DNA of 34,566 nucleotides from Chromera velia (taxonomy: Eukaryota > Sar > Chromeraceae). A program made the translations under genes and the position numbers. Positions within the stretch are counted from its first letter, which is position 1, and each line of letters begins with the position of its first letter. The stretch lies in the NCBI GenBank assembly GCA_018398765.1, contig JAHBMJ010000718.1, positions 7,501-42,066 of the forward strand, in the 5' to 3' direction. Positions 23,734 to 33,294 of this stretch are shown in pieces. A model generated the notes under the pieces. The model had not been told where the DNA came from and ran no database searches. It saw only the letters and a list, made by a program, of their open reading frames with translations.

Positions 23734-25409
23734 CCCATCCACCTGTCTCCCTCCCTGCGTGCCTGCCCCTGTGCCCCCCCCTCCTCTGCAGGGGACTACG
23801 TTGACCACCTGAAGATGAGGTGTTGGGATCCCTACCCAGACGACGAGAGGGTCTCTGACGTTGTCGACAGAGAGGAACTCCTGCAGGCGGCACCCTGGGT
23901 AAAGTTCATGGAGGACTCCCAGAAGGTCGAAGGGGCTCTTGTGCAGCCCAAGGCTGCGTACGCCAACTGCCATTGGTTTGGTGAGGGGCTTGCGCGCGCA
24001 TGTGAGAAGAGACTGGGCATTGAATTCAAATACAATTGTTGTGTGACGGGATGGAGCGTCCAAGACGGACGCGTGAAGGGACTAGAGACCTCCTCTGGTT
24101 CCATATCTCTGCAGGAGGGTGATACTGTAGTTGTTGCAGCAGGAAGTTGGACCCCTCTGATACTCAGGAAGGCCGGGGTGTACGTCCCGATTTATCCCTT
24201 GAAGGGGTACAATGTTGTAGTGCCCCTCAGTGAGGGTTGTTGTGGGAAGGACAAAGGGGGGCAAGGGGCATTGGAGGATGGACAAGAAGTTCCAGAGAAG
24301 GGGTTCATCAAAAAGGAAAATTTGTATGTCTGCAGGTGAGTTTGGATACTCAGCATATCTGAGGATGCTATGTATGGATTCGATTGTGTTTGTGATTGTC
24401 TTTCAGTGTGTCGGGGCAGCAAGGCAAGACGTCACGCGTATAACTTTTGCTGCCTTCCTGATCCGTGTCGGTTTGCATTCCTGTCCCTGGACACCTCTAC
24501 TCTCTCTTTCGCATGCGTCTCAGAGGGGTTGGTTGAGGGGACCGGGAGTATTTTCCGATTCTTCTCTCTTCCTCGTCCCTTTAGTTCTCTCTCTCTCTCT
24601 CTTTCTTTCTTCCCTGCCTCTGTCCGGCCCCCCCCTTCCTTCATTTTGTGCTTCCTTTCCTTTTCCTTCAGGGTAAATCGGAAGAACCCCGTAGACGGTA
24701 AACCGCAGTCGGAATTGCGCGTCTCTTGTGGGGGAGAGTTTGACGGTTGGAATACGCAACCGGACCCCTCCATAACTGCGTCCCTCCGTCGGGAGGGAGC
24801 CCGTCTGTTTCCGCGTCTCGCCTCCCGGGGTCTGCTGGAGGAAGGGCACAGCAAAGTTGTGTGCGGACTGAGGCCCTTCAGTGCGGACGGCATTTTGATC
24901 TCGGGCAAGCTTGAGGATTGCGGCATGGAAAACGTGTTTGTGAATGCGGGTGAGTCGGTGCGCGTGTCACTCATTCATTCCCTCGGTAACGTGGAAGCCG
25001 GCCTGGAGCTCTGCCCATTTCTTTCGTTTTCCCTTGCCTCTAAGAATGCAGATGCAACGAACGGAAAGACCATACCGAGCAGGATCTGAACCTAAAAGCA
25101 ATATGAAAGCGAAAGAATGTAGTCTGATGTTTGTAAATCGATCTGTCTCTCCTCGCAGGACCCGGGTCCAACGGATGGAAGACGGCCATTGGTGCAGGCC
25201 GTCTTCTTGCAATACTGATGGCGCGTGAGTTTCTTCCGACAGTCGCCGAAAGGGACGCTGCCGAAAAGCAATTCCTCGAGCTTCCGTTCAAGCCCCAGGT
25301 CTTCGGGACCCAAGGGAGGGTCCTCAAGGCCCCTCGCTTCTGCAAAGTTGCAGATAGAATGTCGAGAACTTGGAAAGTTCCCGGAGTGCATTTGGAGACA
25401 GCATTGTAG
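22653..25409 (+). CDS. FAD-dependent oxidoreductase, DadA/DAO-type
   Basis: Five exons join in phase: 22653-23316, 23586-23642, 23792-24335, 24672-24949, 25159-25409, giving 597 aa. Residues 1-30 are basic then hydrophobic (FAPAAAGLVAGSIGFC), so targeting or membrane anchoring is possible. The Rossmann dinucleotide site GAGVVG is at 63-68, with the acidic ribose-binding residue at about Asp87 (VVVLDSG). SRAATGGMQ follows, as in the glycine/D-amino-acid oxidase superfamily. Further on are VDREELLQAAPW, the second FAD-binding strand DTVVVAAGSWTP, and the C-terminal FAD motif NAGPGSNGWKTAIGAGRLLA. Order and spacing fit D-amino-acid dehydrogenase-like enzymes. The substrate cannot be told from sequence, and sarcosine or proline-type oxidases remain possible. 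It sits head to head with urate oxidase, which is compatible with shared control of nitrogen catabolism (inference). The ATG directly follows an AG acceptor. Confidence 0.85.
23671..23731. repeat. (TG)n microsatellite, intronic
   Basis: About 60 nt of uninterrupted TG in the second intron of the FAD oxidoreductase, 60 nt before the acceptor of exon 3 (23792). Confidence 0.9.
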
Positions 25410-25784
25410 TTCAGAGACGCAATAGCAATCGGTAGGCCCGACGGCTGCCCTGCGCTCAGACGTCGTCGCCATCTGATGTATCTCATTCTGAAGTAGAATT
25501 CATTGATACAAGAAGATATAATTCGTTGCCGACACTGGTAGTGCTAGTGGAAGCAGATGCCCATTTCAATCCCTAGTAGGACCTAGTCTCAATCATCATT
25601 GAATCATCAACTTTAACCAGAACTTCAATTGAAGTTCACCGTCCAAGTTTCAAGTTTATGACCTTTTTTTAATCATATGTTATTATTTTTTTCTTAAATA
25701 CTAGAGCCAGTACTAGAGCTAGGGGTAATTTTCAAAAAAAAAAAAAAAATGGTCATTTTCATTTTTTTTTTTTTTTTTTTTCTG
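25410..25784. other. 3' flank of the FAD oxidoreductase
   Basis: AT-rich, ending in a poly-A run and a long poly-T run directly before the second palindrome. No coding frame is supported. Confidence 0.5.
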
Positions 25785-26311
25785 CCCTGCAGGTAGCCAG
25801 GATTTTGCGGGATTTTAGCCCAGGATTTTAGCGGATTTTACGGGATTTTGGCCAGGATTTTAGCGGATTTTGACGGATTTTGCCCAGGATTCTGCCGGAC
25901 TCTTAACGTTAAAAATATAATCCCTATACCTAGGATTTTAGAATCTAAAATCGTGGAAAAAAGCTAAAATCTTTTTTTCATTTTTGAACTCTTCCTAGGA
26001 TTTTACAGGATTATACGGGATTATACGGGATTTTACGGGAAAGATATGATCCCGTAAAATCCCGTAAAATCCTGACATTCATTTCTAAAATCCTTTTTTC
26101 ATTTTTGAATCCTAGGATCTAGGGTTTTAGTCTTTATAATCCCTAGAGCCAGGAATTTAGATTCTAAAATCCTGGAGAAATAGTCCGGCAGAATCCTGGG
26201 CAAAATCCGCGTAAATCCGCTAAAATCCTGGCCAAAATCCCATAAAATCCGCTAACTTGTAGTAGTAAAATCCTGGGCTAAAATCCTGCAAAATCCTAGT
26301 TACCTGCAGGG
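25785..26311. mobile_element. Palindromic element built from GGATTTT units
   Basis: Starts CCCTGCAGGTAGCCAGGATT at 25785 and ends with nearly its reverse complement (AATCCTAGTTACCTGCAGGG) at 26311. The centre is near 26042-26054 (TTTTACGGGA / TCCCGTAAAA). Each arm of about 255 bp is itself a degenerate direct repeat of units such as AGGATTTTAGCGG and GGATTTTACGG. The whole could fold into one long hairpin. No ORF is present. It is best viewed as a non-autonomous fold-back or MITE-like repeat; no target-site duplication is obvious. Confidence 0.75.
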
Positions 26312-26423
26312 TGATGTCAAAATAAAAAATATGTTGTTTAAGTATTGTTAATGTGTTGCACGAATCAACAAGTATTGTTTAAGTGTTGTTATATTATTGT
26401 TTCTTTATTATAATGATAAATGA

Positions 26424-27635
26424 ATGTTGTTGCACTGTTATACAACTGAAGCGCTCCTGCTGATGCTAAACCTTACCCTCCGGAGGGACTCCCATATCAA
26501 AAAGGCAAAGAAGGTACGGGAGACCATCAAGAGCAGGCTAGATCTGTGGGAGCAGGGGGAAAAAAGAAGAGAAACCCTCCTTCAGGAGGCAACCAAAATT
26601 AGCAGAAGAGCCCATAGCAGTAGCAGGAGGGGGGAGAGCGAGAGCCGATCAAAAAGGGAAGAACTCAAGAAGGCAGCGGGCCTCCCTAAGATGAGGAAAT
26701 TTCGAAACTTCATCCAGGCGGGGGAGATGAGGAGGGGAACACAGATACTGATAGGCCGAGAGAAAGGGGGAGTCCTGGACGGGGAAGATGCTTTCACTAA
26801 GAGAGGATAAACCTACCAGGTAGCAGAGACCCTGAAAGCCAAACATCCCCCCGAAAAAACACCCCAAGCAGCAGTACTAGAAGCGATGCCTAGAGAGGGC
26901 CTCCCCACCCTCACACCCCTCCTAATCACCGAGGAGGACATCGCCGCAGTAGCACGCCGCCTCCAAGGCAGCGCAGGGCCATCTGAATTCGATAGCACAC
27001 AGCTCCGCACCGTAGTCCTGAGCCTAGGGAGGGAGAGTAGAGAGTTAAGGGAAGAACTCGCAAACTTAGCAACAGAAATGGGGAGGAGGGTGTTCGAGTG
27101 GGACCAGGTGAAGGCACTTATGGCATACCGACTGGTTGCGCTAGACAAATGCCCCGGGATGCACCCGGTAGGAATCGGGGAGGCGATCAGGCACCTCCTC
27201 GGAAAAGCAGTGATGAAAGAGACTAGAGAGGAACTGCAGGAGGCATGCAGAGCCGATCAGCTGTGCAGTGGCTTCATGGAAGGCCTGGAAGGGGGGATTC
27301 ATGCAGTAAGGGAGCTCTGGGAGACCCTCACACAGGAAGCCGGCGACAACCCCGAGAAGGCATTCGGAACCCTCCTAATAGACGCCAAAAACGCCTTCAA
27401 TGCAGCAAATCGCACAGCAGAGCTGTGGAATGCCCGCATACTCTGGCTCAGAGCCTCCACATTCCTCTTCAACTGCTATAGGGGGGATGCAGAGCTCTTT
27501 CTAAGAGGAACCCACGGGACCACCACCATCAGCAGCAGAGAGGGATGGACGTAAGGGGACCCGATGTTGATGGTAGGGTACGCCATCACTATCCTCCCCA
27601 TCGTCCGAGCTCTCTGTGTGCTTTCTGCAAAATGA
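26424..27635 (+). pseudogene. Reverse transcriptase remnant (non-LTR-type), broken
   Basis: One + frame runs from 26424 to 27635 with two internal stops: TAA at 26808-26810 and TAA at 27552-27554. The second half carries RT features: LVALDKCPGMHPVGIGEAIR, DQLCSGFMEGLEGGIHAV, palm motif A LLIDAKNAFNAANR, then GWT-stop-GDPM. The stop replaces the Gln of the usual QGDP of motif B, a one-base CAA to TAA change. Hydrophobic YAITILPIV follows, then a stop. Motif C (YADD-like) is absent, so the copy is truncated as well. The pattern fits an RT family common in protists and marine invertebrates. The first half is Arg/Lys/Glu-rich. Confidence 0.75.
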
Positions 27636-28277
27636 GTGCGGAGTAAGAAGAGAGGGGCACCCTCTTCTTGTAGAGTATGGGAAGATTGAAAATAGGGTAG
27701 AGGAAAGGTGGGGGGCCCGGGATGAGCCGACCCGTAGAGAGACCAATGTAGTTGAGAAGAAGCACTCTGTCTATCCCTCCGTCCTTCGGTCTCTCTGCGA
27801 CATCTATCCGTCTGTTCGTCTGCCCCCCCGTCTTTCTATCCCTCCGTCTGTCTTTGTCCATCTGTTCCTCTGTCTCTCTGTTGCTCTGTGTGTCTGTCGT
27901 TTTATCCCAGGACCGACTGTTTATCCCTTCTTTCCCTCTATCCATTGTCCGTCTTCCTCTCCTTTTTTAGCTCTCTATCCGTCCTTTTTTTCCTGCCTTA
28001 CTATCACTCTGTCCCTTTTTTCTTCGCCTCTGTTCGTCTTTCTTTGTGTCTTTCTATCTCTCTGCCCCCATGTTTTTCCATGATCCCTCCGTCTATCTTT
28101 TTCCCTTTCTGTCCCTCTCTTTCTCCGTGACTCCGTCCGTGTATCCCTTGGTTAATGTGTCCCTCTGCCCTGACCTCCTGCACTCTGTCCGTCGGTCCCT
28201 TCATCCTATCCGTTCTCCCCTTTCTCCCCAAGTTAATTGTTGAAATTACTGCTCTTGTTCTTCAAACCGTTCAGTAA
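27636..28277. other. Pyrimidine-rich degenerate repeat
   Basis: From about 27765 to 28220 the + strand is almost entirely C/T with scattered G, in units resembling CTGTCCCTC and CCGTCTATC. It is an old, diverged microsatellite. Its strand bias matches introns or UTRs of rightward genes elsewhere in the window, but no exon is supported. Confidence 0.6.
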
Positions 28278-28481
28278 ATGCCGTTTCTACGCTGCAACCA
28301 CTGTAGCTACGGTGATTCGCATTTTTTTTTCTCTCTGATGTTTTCCGCAGAACCACTTAAAACAACTGGTGAAAGACAGCAAATTGGTGCAAATTTGAAT
28401 ACACGACGAACCTTGCAGACTTCCTCTCAATTTTTGCTACGCTTCATCTCCTTGCAGCTCTACGCCTCCCTATTTGTATAA
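28278..28481 (+). CDS. Small ORF, doubtful
   Basis: A 67-codon + frame begins MPFLRCNHCSYGDSHFFF. A polypyrimidine tract and acceptor-like TTTTCCGCAG sit inside it near 28349. A 39-nt intron removed here would keep the frame. CxxC near the N-terminus is the only motif. I do not recognise it and it may be chance. Confidence 0.15.
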   Translation: MPFLRCNHCSYGDSHFFFSLMFSAEPLKTTGERQQIGANLNTRRTLQTSSQFLLRFISLQLYASLFV

Positions 28482-28688
28482 TCTGTTTGTCTGCGTTCCT
28501 TTTTCTATATGTGTCTGTTCTGTATCCCTCTCCACGTTGCGGTCTTCCCACTTGCCCTTTTGCTGTCTCTGCAGTATTGATGGGGAGTGAAAAGCACAAT
28601 AATAACTAGATGATGAACAAATGAATGTCATTCATTCAAATACGACAAAAAGACTAATAAATCATTAAATAGTATGTATACGTATCGC

Positions 28689-28693
<5 letters not shown>

Positions 28694-28722
<29 letters not shown>
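28694..28722. repeat. (AT)n microsatellite
   Basis: About fourteen AT units in AT-rich DNA ahead of a small inverted repeat. Confidence 0.85.
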
Positions 28723-28726
<4 letters not shown>

Positions 28727-28760
28727 AAATTGAGCTAAAAACCTAGTTAGTTTTTGTTTT

Positions 28761-28871
28761 ATTTTTGATTTTCTAGAACAACACCTGAACAACTGTTGTT
28801 TGGCGTGTTGCATGGGTGTTGTACAATGCACAAGTGTTGTTTAGAAAAGAAAAAAAAAGAAAATCAAAAAT
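28761..28871. repeat. Small inverted repeat (MITE-like)
   Basis: ATTTTTGATTTTC at 28761 pairs with GAAAATCAAAAAT ending at 28871. Inside it AACAACAC faces GTGTTGTT. The interior has several TGTTG words, also seen in 26331-26400. This may be a small fold-back repeat. Confidence 0.4.
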
Positions 28872-28892
28872 GAATTTTAAGCTATCATTTTG

Positions 28893-29334
28893 TTTTTCTC
28901 GATGTGGAAAGCCTAGCCAATAACCTGAACAATGAGCAAGGGAGCCTGTTTTTACTGTATGCTGAAGTGATTGATGAGTGCATACCCCGTATTACCCCCT
29001 ATTTTTAGTATAGGAAGGAATACATGCCAAAGATTGCAACCCCCTAGGTGCTGCAGCTCGTGATTCAAAACGTAAGAGCTGGACAGTCAAATGTCTTCAT
29101 GCGCCTCTCTTTGAACGAAGCGATCAGGTAGCGATCTTTGGTTTGATGGTGGAAGACAACAACGAAACCAAGCTAGAAAAAATTCTGAGAGTTGCAAACA
29201 TTTCCGACTTCAAGAGGATTCGAAGAGAAAGAATGGTAATGCCGGCAGGCAATTGGAGGTGGTTGGGTGGTTGGGCGGAAGTCCTTGTCAAAGTACTTCA
29301 AGTTTTAGAAGAAGGCAACGCTCGTGTACTTTGA
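28893..29334 (+). pseudogene. Decayed ORF remnant, unrecognised
   Basis: One + frame reads DVESLANNLNNEQGSLFLLY and AEVIDECIPRITPYF, then TAG, YRKEYMPKIATP, TAG, VLQLVIQNVRAGQSNVFMRL and SLNEAIR, then TAG. A second frame overlaps from about 29049 to 29334 (CLHAPLFERSDQVAIFGLMV, then KLEKILRVANISDFKRIRRE). Both have protein-like composition, suggesting a frame-shifted relic, perhaps of a mobile element. No family is recognised. Confidence 0.3.
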
Positions 29335-29955
29335 CTTAGCGCGTATTTTCTGGTCTTTTCTTCAAGTTGATGGGCTTTTTTTGTTCTCACATTCCTGAAG
29401 ACGCGCTGCTTCCTGTTTTTCCTTTCTTGTGGAAGAAGACATTTTTCCTTCTCTTAGGGAATCTTCACGCTGAAACAAGGTGGGGGCATCAGGAATGAAA
29501 AAAGGCAAGTACGAGCAGAAAGAGGGAAGAGAGACAAGAAAAGGATAAGGGGGAAAGTGCATGAAGCGTTTTGCCCCTTTTTCCCCTCCCTCTTCTCTTC
29601 TCGTCAGCGGTGAAGTGAAGGAATCTGGTTGGTCGGTCGGTCACTGGTTGTGAGACGGTTAGTGCACTTTCGTCCATCACGTCTGATTCAATTATGGCGA
29701 GCCTTTTCTGCAGTCACCACAAAGAGGTGAGTCGGTCATTCACTGTCCACTCTCCAAGTACAGTATATACAGCCTAAAAGCGGAGCACTGGCTGATTGGG
29801 TGTGTGTAAAGAGAAGATTTGACAAGCAGCGGAAGGAAAAGAAGAAGAAAGGCCGGGGACAAAGAGAAGATAACAGATCATCGGTCGACCATTCAGGATA
29901 CATAAATCAGTGAACACATAAATCATTTGAGCAGGGCGATGTCGTTGAGGTCAGC
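29335..29955. other. Unassigned; possible first exon at 29694
   Basis: Mixed composition. ATG at 29694 gives MASLFCSHHKE followed by a strong donor (GTGAGT), which could be a first coding exon of a rightward gene. No matching second exon is seen, and the purine bias on + points to leftward transcription. Confidence 0.2.
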
Positions 29956-30445
29956 AGGGTGTGATGGGGCGCCTTGAATCCTCTCCGCACGACCGCAGAC
30001 CTTGAGAAAAATCCGCCAGATTGCAAGCAAGAGAGAGGAGGGGAGAGAAGAGAACAGGAGAGGAGACAGGAGGGACACACAGCGCACAGCGTTATGTAGG
30101 GCCACTCAATCCCCTTTTCCTTCATTGTTCCTCTCTCGTAGTGGTGGCTATGCGAAGGGGACATCTCACAGTTGGGTAATGCTTTCAAGCAAGCATGATG
30201 AAAATTTCTGATCTCACCTTCATGGTGGATGAAAAACAGAATAAATCAGGAGACTGACCGCGCCTGTGCCCCAGGCGAGTCTTTCCAACTGGAATTCCGA
30301 AGCACACAAGTGCACGGTGCATCTGTGAAAAGCGTTGGCGTGCATTATGAACTAGCGCTAGCCGGGGACGCAGAACAAGCCCTCAACCTCTCATAGAACG
30401 GATCAAGACAGAGGAGGGAAAAACAAAAGCAATGCAATACTAACC
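29956..30445. repeat. Tandem duplication, copy 1
   Basis: About 490 bp, roughly 95% identical by eye to copy 2 at 30548-31021. Copy 1 has an extra stretch of about 16 nt near 30140-30156. A 100-bp unrelated spacer separates the copies. Both contain a GA-rich tract, which is pyrimidine on the - strand, and the 64-nt putative exon described separately. Confidence 0.85.
30259..30322 (-). CDS. Putative duplicated exon, copy 1
   Basis: On the - strand, acceptor CCTTTTCACAG-like sequence precedes ATG at 30322 and 64 nt of open frame (MHRALVCFGIPVGKTRLGHR), ending at GTCAGT, the donor type common in this window. Copy 2 keeps both sites. I recognise no domain. It could be an internal exon of a leftward gene, possibly the TFIIS-like gene upstream. 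Confidence 0.3.
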
Positions 30446-30547
30446 ATCTTTTTTATGTGGCCGCAAATACCATGCCACCACACCCCACTCCTTGCATGCG
30501 CAGAAGACACTGCCGCACAGAGTCGGCGCATGCAGTGAACTAGAGAG

Positions 30548-31021
30548 GGGTGTGGTGGGGCGCCTTGAATCCTCTCCACACGACCGCAGACCTCGAGAAG
30601 AATCCGCCAGATTGCAAGCAGGAGAGAGGAGGGGAGAGGAGAGGACAGGAGAGGAGGCAGGAGGGACACACAGTGCACAGCGTTATGTAGGGCCACTCAA
30701 TCCCCTTTTCCTTCATTGTCCCTCTCTCTGAAGGGGACATCTCACAGTCGGGTAACGCTTTCAAGCAAGCGTGATGAAAATTTCTGATCTCACCTTCATG
30801 GTGGATGAAAAACAGAATAAATCAGGAGACTGACTGCGCTTGTGTCCCAGGCGAGTCTTTCCAACTGGAATTCCGAAGCACACAGGTGCACGGTGCATCT
30901 GTGAAAGGCGTTGGCACGCATTATGAACTAGCGCTAGCCGGGAACGCAGAACAAGCCCTCAACCTCTCACAAAACGGATTAAGACAGAGGAGGAAAAAAT
31001 AAAAGCAATGCAACACTAACC
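30548..31021. repeat. Tandem duplication, copy 2
   Basis: About 474 bp, same orientation as copy 1 (29956-30445), with scattered substitutions and one short deletion relative to it. Confidence 0.85.
30835..30898 (-). CDS. Putative duplicated exon, copy 2
   Basis: Same 64-nt layout as copy 1: CCTTTCACAG acceptor, ATG at 30898, open frame (MHRAPVCFGIPVGKTRLGHK), GTCAGT donor. Differences from copy 1 inside the exon are few (Pro/Leu, Lys/Arg and silent changes). Confidence 0.3.
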
Positions 31022-31547
31022 GGCTTGCTTCCAAAGCGCCAATAAAAGTTGTAGGGACTCCTCCATCATACCCTGCAACCTGCAGACCGCTGCAGACACA
31101 TGCATATGAATACCGGCTAGCCGCATGCTCGGAGACGGGGAGGGAGTAGGAGAGAGTCGATGTCTGTGGGTGTGTGCATGTATAGGAGAGGGCACAGGTG
31201 AAGACCGACGTCTTTTTCCTTGAGCGCTTCCACTCGCGACGTGTTTGAAAGTCTGCAAGCAAACAACAAAATGGGCAAAAAAATATTTGAGTCAATTCAT
31301 CCGGTCGTGAACAGATCAAACACGCCCTCAGTGTCTGAATAATTTCCTTGTACGATAGTCTTTACATCAATTTGCCGCTTGCAACTTGCCGTGCTCTTGA
31401 GCTAGAGATGAACAAGCCCTTCAGTGCACCCTGGAGAGGCAGTAACATCACGAACAAATGAATTCGAAAAACAGAGAAGCTGAGACAAAAGCACTTAATT
31501 TTCTTTCGCTTTTCTCTTTTCCTGATTTGACAGGTAGGCAGACAGGG

Positions 31548-31578
<31 letters not shown>

Positions 31579-31757
31579 GAGGCAGGCATGTAGTCTAAGG
31601 CAGGCAGATCGGCAGTCAGGCATTCATGCAGATAGGCGGGCAAGCAGGTAGACCGGTAGGCAAACACAAAGAGAATGAGATGTAAGTACGTTTTTCCTAT
31701 TTGCTTGTTAAGGCATCTGTGTAACAAGAGCACTTGAAAAAAAGAAAAAGAACCAAC
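31022..31757. other. Probable intron/3' region of the TFIIS-like gene
   Basis: Holds an (AGAC)n repeat near 31547-31580 and a possible exon near 31205-31256 (acceptor TTGCTTGCAG, open in all three frames). I looked here for the Cys4 zinc ribbon expected at the end of a TFIIS and did not find it. Confidence 0.35.
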
Positions 31758-33025
31758 CTCTGTTGTGTTTTCGTCTTCTTTGCCTGCCATCTGCTTACAA
31801 ATATGCAAGAGAGAAAGTGCTCAAGGAAAAGATAAACACTTTAAGTGAGGAGTCATCTCGCAAACATACTCACCACTCTGAACTTCTGAGACTATTTGGA
31901 TTCTCAACCATCATGCATGCGGGGGTGGAAAGAAGAAAGAAGCACATGCGGGGGTGGAAAGAAGAAAGAAGCCAAGAGACTAGCAAAAAAAGCGTATGTA
32001 TTTTGTCCATACTTTTCGTCCTCTTGTGCCTCTCTGGGAACTTACATGTATCCATGTATGCATGCAGATATCAAGACCGACGGGAGAAAAGAGAATACAA
32101 ACACACAACAATTTATCTTATTTTCAAAATTGAAGACGATTGAATTTCTCTATCAGTGATATTCCCACGATCGTTCTCCCCTTAGCGACCCCCAATCCAG
32201 GCAATCCTGCCTCTATTGCCATTCACCTCCACTCGTTGCACGAAATCCCAAAAATACGCAACAAGTAGCATGAATTTAAACCGAAAATGGCCAGAGAGAT
32301 TACCAAGATTCTCGCATAGTGGCTCTAGACGAACACAACACCCACCTTTAAAGCGAGGTCTCGTGTCAGAGGCTCATACCGGCTTTCACGGTCCTCCTTC
32401 TCCTATACAAAGAAAAGAGGCGAGACCGGAGCGTGAGAGATCAGCAATTCATACATCTAAAAACACTTGAGGAATCATGCAAATATACAGACACGCCATA
32501 CACACCAATAGAGAGACTTGTGCAGTTTAGCCCACTTCCACAATGCATATACAAGGAAGGAAGGCCCCCTTCCAAAAGTGAGCGACACAGCAGGAAAATG
32601 CCGATTACGAAATTTAGTCAGAAAAAAGTCGCATACATACATACGAAGGCAACGCACAGACAATCCACATGTACACAAAGCCAAGCCGAAGGTAAGAAGT
32701 TGTACAAGTACAAAACAGTCTTCAAAGTCAGAAAGCGACAGTGGCAAACGAGGGTCGGAGTGCAGGAGGAAAAAGCAACATTTGTTCTGATAGACCTTCA
32801 GTATCTTCTCCCTGAAGAGCTGCAGCTCCCTTGACACCATTTTCTCAGACATCATCCTGGCCAGAAGTGGAGCCTTCAGCTCGCCAGTTGCCAGTCGCTC
32901 GTTGAATGCGGGGTTCTTCAGGTCCTTCAAATTTGAGCATATACTTCTTAACTGTGAACTCCAGTGGTACTTATCGGGCGTCTTGTCTTAGTACCACTGA
33001 AGTTCAAGTTCGTCTTTGATTTCCT

Positions 33026-33064
<39 letters not shown>

Positions 33065-33097
33065 CGCGTGCGCGCGCGCACACGCACGCACGCACAT

Positions 33098-33147
<50 letters not shown>

Positions 33148-33207
33148 ATGCACACACACACACACACACATACACACACACACACACACATACACACACA
33201 CAAACAC

Positions 33208-33250
<43 letters not shown>

Positions 33251-33263
33251 TAGAGAGAGAAAG

Positions 33264-33294
<31 letters not shown>

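Noticed and set aside
30805-31002. Plus-strand ORF in the tandem duplication (GESFQLEFRSTQVHGASVKG)
   Set aside because: The sense-strand pyrimidine bias and the retained GTCAGT donors favour the minus strand, and copy 1 has a stop in this frame.
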